A DNA stretch of 64,000 nt from the NCBI GenBank assembly GCA_947493255.1, contig CANLQK010000002.1:434001-498000 (forward strand), read 5' to 3'. A program made the position numbers and the translations under genes. Each line of letters begins with the position of its first letter. Within the stretch, counting starts at the first letter, position 1. A model generated the notes under the pieces. It worked only from the letters and a program-made list of their open reading frames with translations. It made no database searches and had not been told where the DNA came from. This DNA is from an uncultured Paracoccaceae bacterium. Lineage in GTDB: Bacteria; Pseudomonadota; Alphaproteobacteria; Rhodobacterales; Rhodobacteraceae. Shown piece after piece: positions 35,988 to 43,342 of this stretch.

Positions 35988-35992
35988 GAGAA

Positions 35993-36400
35993 ATGTTTAC
36001 CATCGGGAAAGCTTCGCAGAAGAGCGGCGTCCACATTGAGACGATCCGTTATTACGAACGTGAGGGGCTTGTTCCGAAACCTGATCGCTCGGCGGCAGGG
36101 CGACGCCTGTATACCGCTGATGAAATCGCAAAGTTGCGTTTCGTAAAGCGTTGCCGTGATCTTGGGTTTCCGATGTCGATCATCCAAACGTTGCTTTCAC
36201 TGAACGACGAGCAAGGCCGTTCGTGTAAGGAAGTGAAGAGCATGGCCGAAGACCAACTAGTCGCGATCAATGCCAAGATTGATAGTCTTGAACGACTTCG
36301 TGCGGCCTTACAGAGCCTGTCTGCGAGTTGTGATGAGGGGACATCTTCATGCCCGATGCTGGACAGCTTGATGAGCGAGGCTCCAACGGTGCCACTTTAG
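35993..36400 (+). CDS. merR: MerR family regulator (mercury-type)
   Basis: A 135-residue MerR protein. HTH: FTIGKASQKSGVHIETIRYY, then YEREGLVPKPDRSAAGRRLY. A Cys at the divalent-ion position (GRSCKEVKSMA) and the C-terminal CDEGTSSCPMLDSL give the three thiols typical of a Hg(II) sensor, although the last two Cys are six residues apart, closer than in Tn501 MerR. It is divergent from the MerF-like/GDCCVxC operon, with the operator in between. Mercury is a good guess, and other thiophilic metals are possible. No merA reductase is seen in the window. Confidence 0.82.
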   Translation: MFTIGKASQKSGVHIETIRYYEREGLVPKPDRSAAGRRLYTADEIAKLRFVKRCRDLGFPMSIIQTLLSLNDEQGRSCKEVKSMAEDQLVAINAKIDSLERLRAALQSLSASCDEGTSSCPMLDSLMSEAPTVPL

Positions 36401-36428
36401 CTGACTATCAGCCAATTGATCTGAATGA

Positions 36429-36995
36429 TTACGTTAGGCTGTACTGTCCACGGCCTGTTTGAACCACACGACCGTCATCACACAATGCCCGCAGTGCGCG
36501 ATAGCAGGCTTCTTGACTGAGATTGATGCGGGTGGCCAACTCGGTCACCGTAGCATCGAAGTACCCTGCCTGAACCGCAGCCAAGATGCGGTCCTTGGCC
36601 GACGGGATTGCCAGCAACTCGATATGTGCGCGGTACAGTTGGACCTGAATTGCAAGCAACCTTGTGAAGCCTTCGGAGAACTCTAGATTGGATTGCAATG
36701 TGGCTTTGACATCTGCCTTTGCGATCTTCGTGACGCTCCCAGATTCAGTGCAAATCGCATCGCAATGGTAGGTCTCTGAGAAGACTGATGCCTCAGCAAA
36801 CAGCCCGCCCGACACCGCCCTATGAAGGGTCAAAGTGTCGCCTCCTAGCCCAGTGCGTTTCAGCGTCACGCACCCAGAGACGACACGGTAAAGGCCCGAT
36901 GTTGTCTGGTTCTGGCGAAACAGCACGTCACCTTTTTGCATGTCAATTGTGCGACACGCAGTCCTGGGTAGATGGGAGAAAGGATCAGAAGCCAT
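36429..36995 (-). CDS. Crp/Fnr family transcriptional regulator
   Basis: A 188-residue regulator. The cyclic-nucleotide-binding-like domain is QKGDVLFRQNQTTSGLYRVV, then GGLFAEASVFSETYHCDAIC near residue 63. The winged helix is TELATRINLSQEACYRALRA near residue 150. The Cys pattern does not give the four-Cys iron-sulfur cluster of Fnr. The ATG at 36995 follows MASDPFS; a longer frame to 37112 overlaps the divergent exported protein. The effector is not visible. It likely controls the neighbouring exported gene. Confidence 0.82.
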   Translation of the reverse strand: MASDPFSHLPRTACRTIDMQKGDVLFRQNQTTSGLYRVVSGCVTLKRTGLGGDTLTLHRAVSGGLFAEASVFSETYHCDAICTESGSVTKIAKADVKATLQSNLEFSEGFTRLLAIQVQLYRAHIELLAIPSAKDRILAAVQAGYFDATVTELATRINLSQEACYRALRALCDDGRVVQTGRGQYSLT

Positions 36996-37059
36996 ATGAT
37001 TGAGATCATAAGCGACCAGAGCGAAGTTGGATAGGGTTATCAAGAAATAGGAGGATTCA

Positions 37060-37581
37060 ATGAAGCTAGGACTTTTATCAGCAGCCATGATGTTCGTCGC
37101 ATCCAACGCCATGGCACAACATGCGCATACGTCGGGGTCACCAAACGAAACGGGTCAGTCACAGTTCGCAGCGATTGCTGAAATCGTGACATTGCTGCGT
37201 GACGACACAGACGCTGACTGGGCGCAGGTAGATATCAAAGCACTGCGTGATCACCTCGTGGATATGGACAACGTGACGACGAGGGCATCGGTTGAGCGAA
37301 AGGTCGATGAGTTGAGTGTGACGTTCACAGTCACGGGAGATGATGTGGTAGCATCGTCCATCAGACGCATGGTGTTGGCACATAGCCCGATGTTGCAGGG
37401 ATCATCGGATTGGACCGTCACCGCTGGAGAAATAGATAGTGGCGCATCGATGCTGGTTCAGGTCGAGTCAGATGAAGAGCTAAACCAAGTGCTGGGATTG
37501 GGATTCTTTGGATTGATGACAATCGGTGCGCATCACCAACAGCACCATCTCATGATCGCGACTGGGCGGTCGCCACACTAA
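37060..37581 (+). CDS. Exported protein with C-terminal His cluster
   Basis: A 173-residue protein I do not recognise well. The signal peptide is MKLGLLSAAMMFVASNAMAQ, with HAHTS near the mature N terminus. The body contains alternating helix and strand with ADWAQVDIKALRDHLVDMDN, and LAHSPMLQG. The C terminus has MTIGAHHQQHHLMIATG, a likely metal site. AATAGGAGG precedes the ATG closely. It is divergent from the Crp-type regulator and closes the metal-resistance part, so a periplasmic metal binder is a fair guess only. Confidence 0.72.
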   Translation: MKLGLLSAAMMFVASNAMAQHAHTSGSPNETGQSQFAAIAEIVTLLRDDTDADWAQVDIKALRDHLVDMDNVTTRASVERKVDELSVTFTVTGDDVVASSIRRMVLAHSPMLQGSSDWTVTAGEIDSGASMLVQVESDEELNQVLGLGFFGLMTIGAHHQQHHLMIATGRSPH

Positions 37582-37804
37582 CCGCTTCGTTTCTCACAAA
37601 CGGTCGTTTTTGAAGCTCTTGGAGCACTGGTTCCCGCATCCTCTCGTAAGCTAAATAGCTCAAGGGATGAATTTCTCGATAACTACTATCGAAACCCAAT
37701 GCCTGTCCCAGTAAAACTTTGAACAGTTTTGACAGGGATGTGCCGCTACGGATCAAGTTCGCCTTTCTTGCTGAAAGCCTCAAGCAAGGCGAACTCAGAT
37801 GCGT

Positions 37805-38248
37805 TTATGAGGAATTTTCTAGAATGCCCTCAACGAGGCCGTTGTAGCGGGGCGGGTCAAACTCACTGTCAGTTGTTTCAAATACACGTGTGGTTTCCAG
37901 TCGCAGGACTTCCACGACAGCGGTGCGTACCGCCTTCGGATCAGGTCGGCTGTCCAGTTGCTGGATGATCCGTTCGATGTGTTCGACCACGATGCCGAGG
38001 CGCTCAAAATCAGTGTGCGTCGGTGCGGTCACGGTCTCACCCTCAAACAAGTCAGAGACCGACAGGCTGTAGGCGGCGGCGATATCGACAAGCCGATGGG
38101 CGTGGAGCTTGGTCTCGCCGCTCTCCCAACGCCATAACGTAGTCTTGGGTACACCAAGCAGTTCCGCACCCTGATCGAGTGATAGTCCCTTGGATGCACG
38201 GGCCTTCTGAAGGACTTTGCCAAATGATGTCGTGGACGCATTTTTCAT
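37805..38248 (-). CDS. XRE family regulator (CI-like)
   Basis: A 147-residue repressor-like protein. The Xre HTH is FGKVLQKARASKGLSLDQGA, then ELLGVPKTTLWRWESGET, near residues 10-65. The rest is helical and charged, with no LexA-type peptidase. AAAGGAGGC precedes the ATG at 38248. It stands opposite a small Cro-like gene, with two similar 15-bp inverted repeats between them, like a lambda-type CI/Cro switch. Its longer open frame upstream is an overlap with the opposite strand. Confidence 0.85.
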   Translation of the reverse strand: MKNASTTSFGKVLQKARASKGLSLDQGAELLGVPKTTLWRWESGETKLHAHRLVDIAAAYSLSVSDLFEGETVTAPTHTDFERLGIVVEHIERIIQQLDSRPDPKAVRTAVVEVLRLETTRVFETTDSEFDPPRYNGLVEGILENSS

Positions 38249-38259
38249 GCCTCCTTTTA

Positions 38260-38338
38260 TTCCACGTTGCGGAACGTGAGGAAAGTTTAACGAACAGAAT
38301 AGTTCAAAAAGACTTGCGAATCGTTCCGTATAACGGAA
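38260..38338. promoter_or_regulatory. Paired 15-bp operators of the CI/Cro-like pair
   Basis: TTCCACGTTGCGGAA (38260-38274) and TTCCGTATAACGGAA (38324-38338) share the form TTCC-N7-GGAA. One lies 12 bases upstream of the CI-like start and the other ends two bases before the Cro-like start. They are probable binding sites for one or both regulators; a third half-site GGAAC occurs at the Cro-like ATG. Confidence 0.65.
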
Positions 38339-38339
38339 T

Positions 38340-38594
38340 ATGGAACATATGAAACTTGCACAATACCTGACTGAGAATGGTTTGACCCTGCATGAGTTCG
38401 CAAAGGCCTGCGGCACCAGTGCCAGTACGATTCTACGGATCAAGGACGGAGAGGTCGCACCATCAAAGCGCGTAGCACGTGCATTGTGGAATGCGACCAA
38501 CGGTCAGGTCACGCCGAATGACCTGTACGGGCTGCATTACGCAGGCTCCAAAGATGCGGATGGTGCTGGGCCGAATGCAGATGAAAAACAGTAA
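38340..38594 (+). CDS. Small Cro/XRE-like regulator
   Basis: An 84-residue single-domain HTH protein: LAQYLTENGLTLHEFAKACG, then TSASTILRIKDGEVAPSKRV. It is like Cro/YdaS-type regulators. The start is ATG 38340 or ATG 38349 (MKLAQYL); the former lies right after the operator at 38324-38338. It faces the CI-like gene and would run into the small membrane protein gene, which starts 14 bases before its stop. Confidence 0.8.
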   Translation: MEHMKLAQYLTENGLTLHEFAKACGTSASTILRIKDGEVAPSKRVARALWNATNGQVTPNDLYGLHYAGSKDADGAGPNADEKQ

Positions 38595-38925
38595 GAAGGA
38601 TCGCATATTGCCTGCTAACACGAACGAACTGACCCCTAAGAACATTTTTATTACCTTGGCTTTCATCGCCATCGGGGGATACGTCGGGTACGCCACTGCG
38701 TTTCCTACTGATCGAAAACAGGTGCGGTCGTGCATCTCATCGATGCTGGAGTCATCGAGAGGGCAAGTTGGCTATGGTGAATTGCGCGACAAGCTTTCCG
38801 GCCTCGATGCCGCTGAAGTCGTCGAGGTTGTCAGTGAGCGTCGCCGTGACTTTGGTGGCAGTGAACTCGTGACTATCGAATATCTGATCGATGGACGGAC
38901 CAGCCGCGTTATGTGTGGGCAATAG
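38581..38925 (+). CDS. Small membrane-anchored hypothetical protein
   Basis: A 114-residue protein I do not recognise. One hydrophobic segment (NIFITLAFIAIGGYVGYATA, near residue 20) follows a basic N terminus, with a likely periplasmic rest that has two Cys (RSCISSML and the C-terminal VMCGQ). The ATG at 38581 (or 38575) overlaps the Cro-like gene by 14 bases, and the lipoprotein lyase-like gene starts seven bases after its stop. It appears to be the second gene of a four-gene unit starting at 38340. Confidence 0.6.
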   Translation: MKNSKKDRILPANTNELTPKNIFITLAFIAIGGYVGYATAFPTDRKQVRSCISSMLESSRGQVGYGELRDKLSGLDAAEVVEVVSERRRDFGGSELVTIEYLIDGRTSRVMCGQ

Positions 38926-38932
38926 GAATTTC

Positions 38933-39808
38933 ATGAAGCTCGTCAGTACACTCCTCATCTTGCTTGCTGTTTCGGCCTGTGTGTCCGCTTCAACCTCGGT
39001 TCAACGTAGCGCCGACGCACCGCTAGGCTACTACCGTGCACTCATGCCACATGAACATGGGTTTCGATATTCCGTTGAAGGAGAACCCGTTCGAGCCGGA
39101 CAAGTGAGTGAACGATATGAACTGCGTGATGGGGATTGCGGCGGGAGCGACTGTAGCAATCCAAGATACCGAAGTGAGGTGGGCATCCATCGCGAACATA
39201 CTCAGGCGAGAATTGGAGAAGACATTTGGTACGGCTGGTCGTTCTACAACCAGAACATCCAGTCTTACGCGCAAAACGTCAGCCTCATGAATGTCTTTGG
39301 TCAATGGAAAATGGGTGGTAGCAACCCACCCAACATCAAACTGGTCCAAATTGGACGTGGTGAAGCCTACCGAAACGGCAACCGCAGCCATGATGTCGTG
39401 ATCCAGCTTGACGATGCGAACGAAGGTCTTGGCTGGGGGGAAGCCCGCAACTGGGGAATCGTATGTCGTCTGTTCAGCATCGACGAGGCCCGTGGGCGTT
39501 GGACCGACATCGTGATCAACACCAACTTTAGCACGGGTGACGATGGATATCTTCGTGTCTGGATCAATGGACAGCAACGATGTGATTATTCTGGGCCAAT
39601 CACTGTTATCACCGACACGTCCTTGTATCCGGGTCCAAACTTCCGACGGGGCATATATGTCAGTTCCACACGCCGATGGGACCGTGTCCAACCCAACCAA
39701 CCGAAACCAACGATGATTACATTCTATGATGAGTTTCGCACCGGACGGTCACGCCAAGACGTAGATATTCGACTGATCGAACAACAAGGGGGCGTCGCAG
39801 TTGACTGA
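38933..39808 (+). CDS. Lipoprotein with heparin-lyase-I-like (polysaccharide lyase) fold
   Basis: A 291-residue lipoprotein. MKLVSTLLILLAVSACVSAS has a lipobox (LAVSAC). The rest looks like a jelly-roll polysaccharide lyase domain of the heparin lyase I type: SERYELRDGDCG, WYGWSFYNQNI, FGQWKMGG, IVCRLFSIDEARGRWTDIVI, and RRGIYVSSTRRWD. It may cleave an acidic polysaccharide in the periplasm or at the outer membrane. AGGAATTTC precedes the ATG at 38933. It is followed by another exported protein gene (39828). The fold call is from memory and should be tested. Confidence 0.62.
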   Translation: MKLVSTLLILLAVSACVSASTSVQRSADAPLGYYRALMPHEHGFRYSVEGEPVRAGQVSERYELRDGDCGGSDCSNPRYRSEVGIHREHTQARIGEDIWYGWSFYNQNIQSYAQNVSLMNVFGQWKMGGSNPPNIKLVQIGRGEAYRNGNRSHDVVIQLDDANEGLGWGEARNWGIVCRLFSIDEARGRWTDIVINTNFSTGDDGYLRVWINGQQRCDYSGPITVITDTSLYPGPNFRRGIYVSSTRRWDRVQPNQPKPTMITFYDEFRTGRSRQDVDIRLIEQQGGVAVD

Positions 39809-39827
39809 TCTAGTGAGAGGTAGTGCC

Positions 39828-40601
39828 GTGATTAAAGCTCAAGCCATAATGGCGTTCATCGCGATGGTCGTAAGTGGAGGTGCGTATGCCCAGAACATCG
39901 ATGGTCTGTATCAACCGTCGGCTGCGAATTGGTCTTGCTCTCCAGATCAAGTTGGCTTGGATGGCGGTGCTTTGGCAATCCAGAACGGTATCTTTGAGGG
40001 GGTCGAAAATCGTTGCGATCTAACCAATCCACAGTCCTCTGGTCGTGGCACAGAGTTCACGGCGGTTTGTTCTGCTGAAGGCACAACCTATGAACAGCAG
40101 ATGACGATCACGCCGACAGCCAATGGCGTCAGTATCCAGCGTGACGGTTTCACATCCTATTGGAAACGTTGTGAGAGCGCACCAGCGTCCGCCAATACGG
40201 CGTCCCCACCTCAGGGTGGTTGGGGCTACGACAATGGTACAGCATTCATCTTGGCGGCTAACAATTCATTTGAATTGTCCTGTGAACCCTATTCGGCATC
40301 TTCGACCTACCCCACGGCACGATTGTCAGCGCCATGCCCAACCTGCTTCCCCATGGAGACCAGCATCTACACACTACGGGTCGATGGTCAGTTTAACCAA
40401 GACTATGAGTTTGAACGGGTAAGCAATGCCGAAGGATCGATTTCAGGCTTAGACTACTATCCCCGATGGAACGAGGGTCTGGTAACCGCGTTGATGGCGG
40501 GATCGGTTCTTGAAGTAGTCGAGCAAAGTAATGTGATCGCCACCTTCCCTTTGGCAGGCTCTAGCCGTGCCATCGGCCAGCTTCGTCAACGGTGTAACTG
40601 A
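39828..40601 (+). CDS. Exported hypothetical protein
   Basis: A 257-residue exported protein I do not recognise. The signal peptide is MIKAQAIMAFIAMVVSGGAY, cut after AYAQ. The mature part begins NIDGLYQPSAANWSCSPDQ and has several Cys; the pattern of short beta-rich repeats suggests an extracytoplasmic binding fold. The GTG at 39828 lies after AGAGGT; an open frame begins at a TTG at 39801 that overlaps the lipoprotein stop. It probably belongs to one transcript with 38340-39808. Confidence 0.62.
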   Translation: MIKAQAIMAFIAMVVSGGAYAQNIDGLYQPSAANWSCSPDQVGLDGGALAIQNGIFEGVENRCDLTNPQSSGRGTEFTAVCSAEGTTYEQQMTITPTANGVSIQRDGFTSYWKRCESAPASANTASPPQGGWGYDNGTAFILAANNSFELSCEPYSASSTYPTARLSAPCPTCFPMETSIYTLRVDGQFNQDYEFERVSNAEGSISGLDYYPRWNEGLVTALMAGSVLEVVEQSNVIATFPLAGSSRAIGQLRQRCN

Positions 40602-40733
40602 TCCGCGTTGGTATTGATTTCCACAGATCAGAAGTCCGCCATCTTCGAAAGGTTGCTTCAACGGAATGCCATCAGGGCGGAACTAGGCATTCGGCCCCTA
40701 AATATTCCTGTGCTTTACGAGAGGAAGAAACGA

Positions 40734-40958
40734 ATGACAGCCGAAGCTCGATATGACGAGATCATGACCCCATATGTCGATACGGCCTTCAGCAAGATCG
40801 ACTGGCCCGACAGTTTCACAGGCCGGATTTTACTCGCAGTTAAGACCTACCGAGAATGTGTGGCACAATGTGAGCGTGAGACGGGATACGCTAACCCTCG
40901 CCGTGGCTGTCCAGATATTCTCGAACTCATACATCAGCACGTTCCACCGCTATCTTGA
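40734..40958 (+). CDS. Small hypothetical protein
   Basis: A 74-residue protein without a family I know: TAEARYDEIMTPYVDTAFSK, then helix-rich DSFTGRILLAVKTYRECVAQ. GAGAGGAAGAAACGA lies directly before the ATG at 40734, which makes this start better than an in-frame TTG at 40608 that would add 42 residues. It ends one base before the end of the convergent 52-residue RHH gene. No function can be given. Confidence 0.55.
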   Translation: MTAEARYDEIMTPYVDTAFSKIDWPDSFTGRILLAVKTYRECVAQCERETGYANPRRGCPDILELIHQHVPPLS

Positions 40959-41117
40959 TCAAGTATCTTCAGCTTCTGGCAGACTGTTCCACCAGTGCTC
41001 GACAGCCTCATCCAGCAACGCTCCCAACGGGATGCGTGATGTCTCTTTGACCTCTTGTAGACGTTCATATGTGGTCGTCTTGACGGCTCGAATTGTTACT
41101 TGCTTACGCTCTGACAT
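40959..41117 (-). CDS. Ribbon-helix-helix (CopG/Arc-like) protein, 52 residues
   Basis: A short gene. The translated protein has the RHH order: strand ERKQVTIRAVK, helix A TYERLQEVKETSRIP, and helix B LGALLDEAVEHWW. These are small dimeric DNA-binding proteins such as antitoxins or copy control factors. GGAGGATCAGGTT stands before the ATG, a strong ribosome-binding site. No toxin gene follows on the same strand; the convergent gene ends at the neighbouring base. An inverted copy of TATTTAGGG lies 20 bases upstream and may be its operator. Confidence 0.72.
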   Translation of the reverse strand: MSERKQVTIRAVKTTTYERLQEVKETSRIPLGALLDEAVEHWWNSLPEAEDT

Positions 41118-41269
41118 AACCTGATCCTCCTATCTCTATTTAGGGTCCGGACGGCATCAGCACAGCACCTGAACTAGAAGTTCTACTTTAAGGACAGACA
41201 CTTAGGGGATATCATCGAGAAATCGCTGAAGCCCCAGAACTTTTGCCCCTAAATATATTGGTGTGAAGG

Positions 41270-41303
41270 CACTGCAAATGCACACGTCATGGCATTTGCA
41301 GTG
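41270..41303. repeat. Perfect 12-bp inverted repeat upstream of a recombinase gene
   Basis: CACTGCAAATGC (41270-41281) and GCATTTGCAGTG (41292-41303) are perfect inverted repeats separated by ten bases. They lie 88 bases before the start of the serine recombinase at 41392. There is no T-tract, so it is a likely operator or recombination-related site rather than a terminator. Confidence 0.6.
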
Positions 41304-41391
41304 CGATTGTTATGATCAGATTGATGGTCAAGAGGAGCAAAAACCTCGCTGTGGGTGATCTACTAGTTAAGGTTTTACATGTGGTGAAATT

Positions 41392-42372
41392 ATGATTTCA
41401 AAGACCATTCAAAGGAAGATTGCTTCAGGTCAGATCATACTTTACCGAAGAGTCAGCACACAAGCACAAGCAGGAACAGGCTATGCTGATCAACTTGATA
41501 CCGTGAAACTGTTCTATCCTGATTTCAGTATTGTTCAGTCTACAATCTATGATGTCAAAGAAGTTATGTCCGGCCTCAAAGACGCAGAAGTGCGAATGGC
41601 CTCAGGATTGGGTAAGGTACAGCGCCACTTAAAACGAAATCCTGGCGCAATTGTGCTGGTCTCAGACGCCAATCGGATTGCCCGTAGACCTGACGTATTT
41701 GAACTCATCAAAGCACAAGGTCTCGGACATCGCATCTTTGATGCATCGACAGGTATGTCAGTCAATGATGTCATCAAGAATGGGGCGCACATTGCTATAG
41801 CCAAACAAACCAAAGCACAGGAGAAGTCACGGCTGAAGGGGATGAAACGGTATATCCAGAATGGCGGAGAGATGGGCTACGATGGCATCTCTAGCCAATC
41901 GTCAAAGGGAACAGCCACCAAGAAACAATTGGCTTTAGAACGCGAGGAAGCGGTTCTTAACACCGTATCGCAGATGACGTTCCACAGCCGTGGGCAGGCT
42001 GTCGCTTATGCCGACATCTGTAATGAACTAGATCGCCGTGAGGTTCGCACAGGTCAAGGACGCCCCTTCAGTCCTGAACGGCTTGCACAGCTTCGCAAAA
42101 AGAACCCTGATAGATGGAAGCGTCCATGCGATAGCTACCACAGACCAAGGCGTCGCATCCGACATCTCGTAAAGAGAACACAACTTGAATACCGAATGAG
42201 ACGTAGGCGTCAGCTTAGAATGAAGCGACTACTCGATGCGACGACATATAAACTCATCTGGTCAAACCTAACCCAGCGAAGGGACTGGAGGATGCAAAAG
42301 CCGTGGCAGTGCTGGAACTACCATGCGTTCAGCACGAACAAGTATCTGCGCCGCAATGGTGTGCCGCCGTGA
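41392..42372 (+). CDS. Serine recombinase (resolvase/invertase type)
   Basis: A 326-residue protein. The N-terminal resolvase domain has ILYRRVSTQAQAGTGYADQL, in which the Ser of YRRVS is the catalytic nucleophile, and VSDANRIARRPDVFELIKAQ, the Arg-rich active-site helix. After about residue 150 comes a recombinase-like part (KGMKRYIQNGGEMGYDGISS) and then a strongly basic C terminus (RPRRRIRHLVKR). This is shorter than large serine integrases and longer than resolvases. It is likely an invertase- or transposon-related enzyme. Its role in this island is open. Confidence 0.75.
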   Translation: MISKTIQRKIASGQIILYRRVSTQAQAGTGYADQLDTVKLFYPDFSIVQSTIYDVKEVMSGLKDAEVRMASGLGKVQRHLKRNPGAIVLVSDANRIARRPDVFELIKAQGLGHRIFDASTGMSVNDVIKNGAHIAIAKQTKAQEKSRLKGMKRYIQNGGEMGYDGISSQSSKGTATKKQLALEREEAVLNTVSQMTFHSRGQAVAYADICNELDRREVRTGQGRPFSPERLAQLRKKNPDRWKRPCDSYHRPRRRIRHLVKRTQLEYRMRRRRQLRMKRLLDATTYKLIWSNLTQRRDWRMQKPWQCWNYHAFSTNKYLRRNGVPP

Positions 42373-42504
42373 CAAGTCAAGCATCATGGCAAACCACAGT
42401 TCTTAGTAACCACTGAGAAGTGATGGCAAAACATGCAGCCTTTGGTGAACAACGATTGATGCCCATTGCATAAAATGGGTGCAAGAACCGAACAATAAGC
42501 GTCG

Positions 42505-42948
42505 CTAAGCCTTGTTGTCTCTTTCCCATATTCTTCTAACTTCCTGCGCTTCTTCTGCTGAAACACTGGGTAAGCTCCGCATTTCACCAACTGTAATGTC
42601 GTCAAGTATCCCGGCTGTAAAATATGATACTGGACTTTGGCCTTCCCACTTAATCGATGCCCCACTCGCATCAGCTATTTCTGAGAATTGCACTGAAACC
42701 CGTCGATCATGATCCTTAATTACGTCTGACACACGCCCAACAAGAAAAGGTTGCCTATGGCGGCTAGGCTGCCCAGGCTGACGTTTATCGTGTGCATTGT
42801 GGATAAGGACCACAGTATCAACGCGAGATGCTCTGGCTTGGTTCAAAACCCACCAGCCACTCCCACCACCCTGTATGGTATCGCTTACACTCTTGCACGT
42901 CATGAGAACGAGAATTTCAGACAATCTATGGTCTCCAACTTTAGTCAA
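42505..42948 (-). CDS. Hypothetical protein
   Basis: A protein of about 147 residues with no family I can name. SGWWVLNQARASRVDTVVLI and HRQPFLVGRVSDVIKD read like a soluble alpha/beta domain. The C terminus is charged. The start is uncertain: TTG at 42948 or ATG at 42903 (MTCKSVS), neither with a strong ribosome-binding site. It stands between two serine recombinase genes, in a region of mobile-element character. Codon use looks coding-like over its whole length. Confidence 0.6.
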   Translation of the reverse strand: MTKVGDHRLSEILVLMTCKSVSDTIQGGGSGWWVLNQARASRVDTVVLIHNAHDKRQPGQPSRHRQPFLVGRVSDVIKDHDRRVSVQFSEIADASGASIKWEGQSPVSYFTAGILDDITVGEMRSLPSVSAEEAQEVRRIWERDNKA

Positions 42949-43216
42949 ATGGGGCGTAGCCAGTTATTGAATCCGTTAGAGCTATCGCCTTCGACGACAT
43001 CGGCAGGTTGTAATAACGCTTCTGGTACCCGTTTTTGGAATCAGCTTTAAGTGACGTTCATCCCGTCATTCAATCAAGTGGATTAAGTTGAAATTGGCAA
43101 CCCGCCTGCGGCCTTAATCTCTCCGATTGAGCATCAGTTTTCGTCAGATTGAAATGACGGGTCGCATTATCACTGATAATGCAGGAATCTTCTCAGCCTA
43201 AAGACCTCATCCAGTC

Positions 43217-43328
43217 TGTCCGCAAAAGTATGCCGTAGCGGACATCACACAACCTTCCGAAAATATGTCCGTTAGACCTACCAACAACTTACGGACACCG
43301 ATATAAACGGACAGGAATCATACGGACA
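43217..43328. other. Probable res site of the adjacent resolvase
   Basis: Several CGGACA/TGTCCG half-sites lie just upstream of the resolvase gene. 43217-43244 is a 28-bp element with TGTCCGC and GCGGACA ends. 43266-43297 is a 32-bp element from TGTCCG to CGGACA. Single CGGACA copies follow at 43308-43313 and 43323-43328. This fits the three-subsite res sites of Tn3-type resolvases (28-bp crossover site, wider second site), where the resolvase also controls its own promoter. Confidence 0.7.
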
Positions 43329-43342
43329 TTTTCGGAGGCGAT

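Noticed and set aside
37550-37783. Open frame of 77 codons on the minus strand after the exported His-cluster protein
   Set aside because: Overlaps the end of the exported gene, shows no family and no ribosome-binding site.
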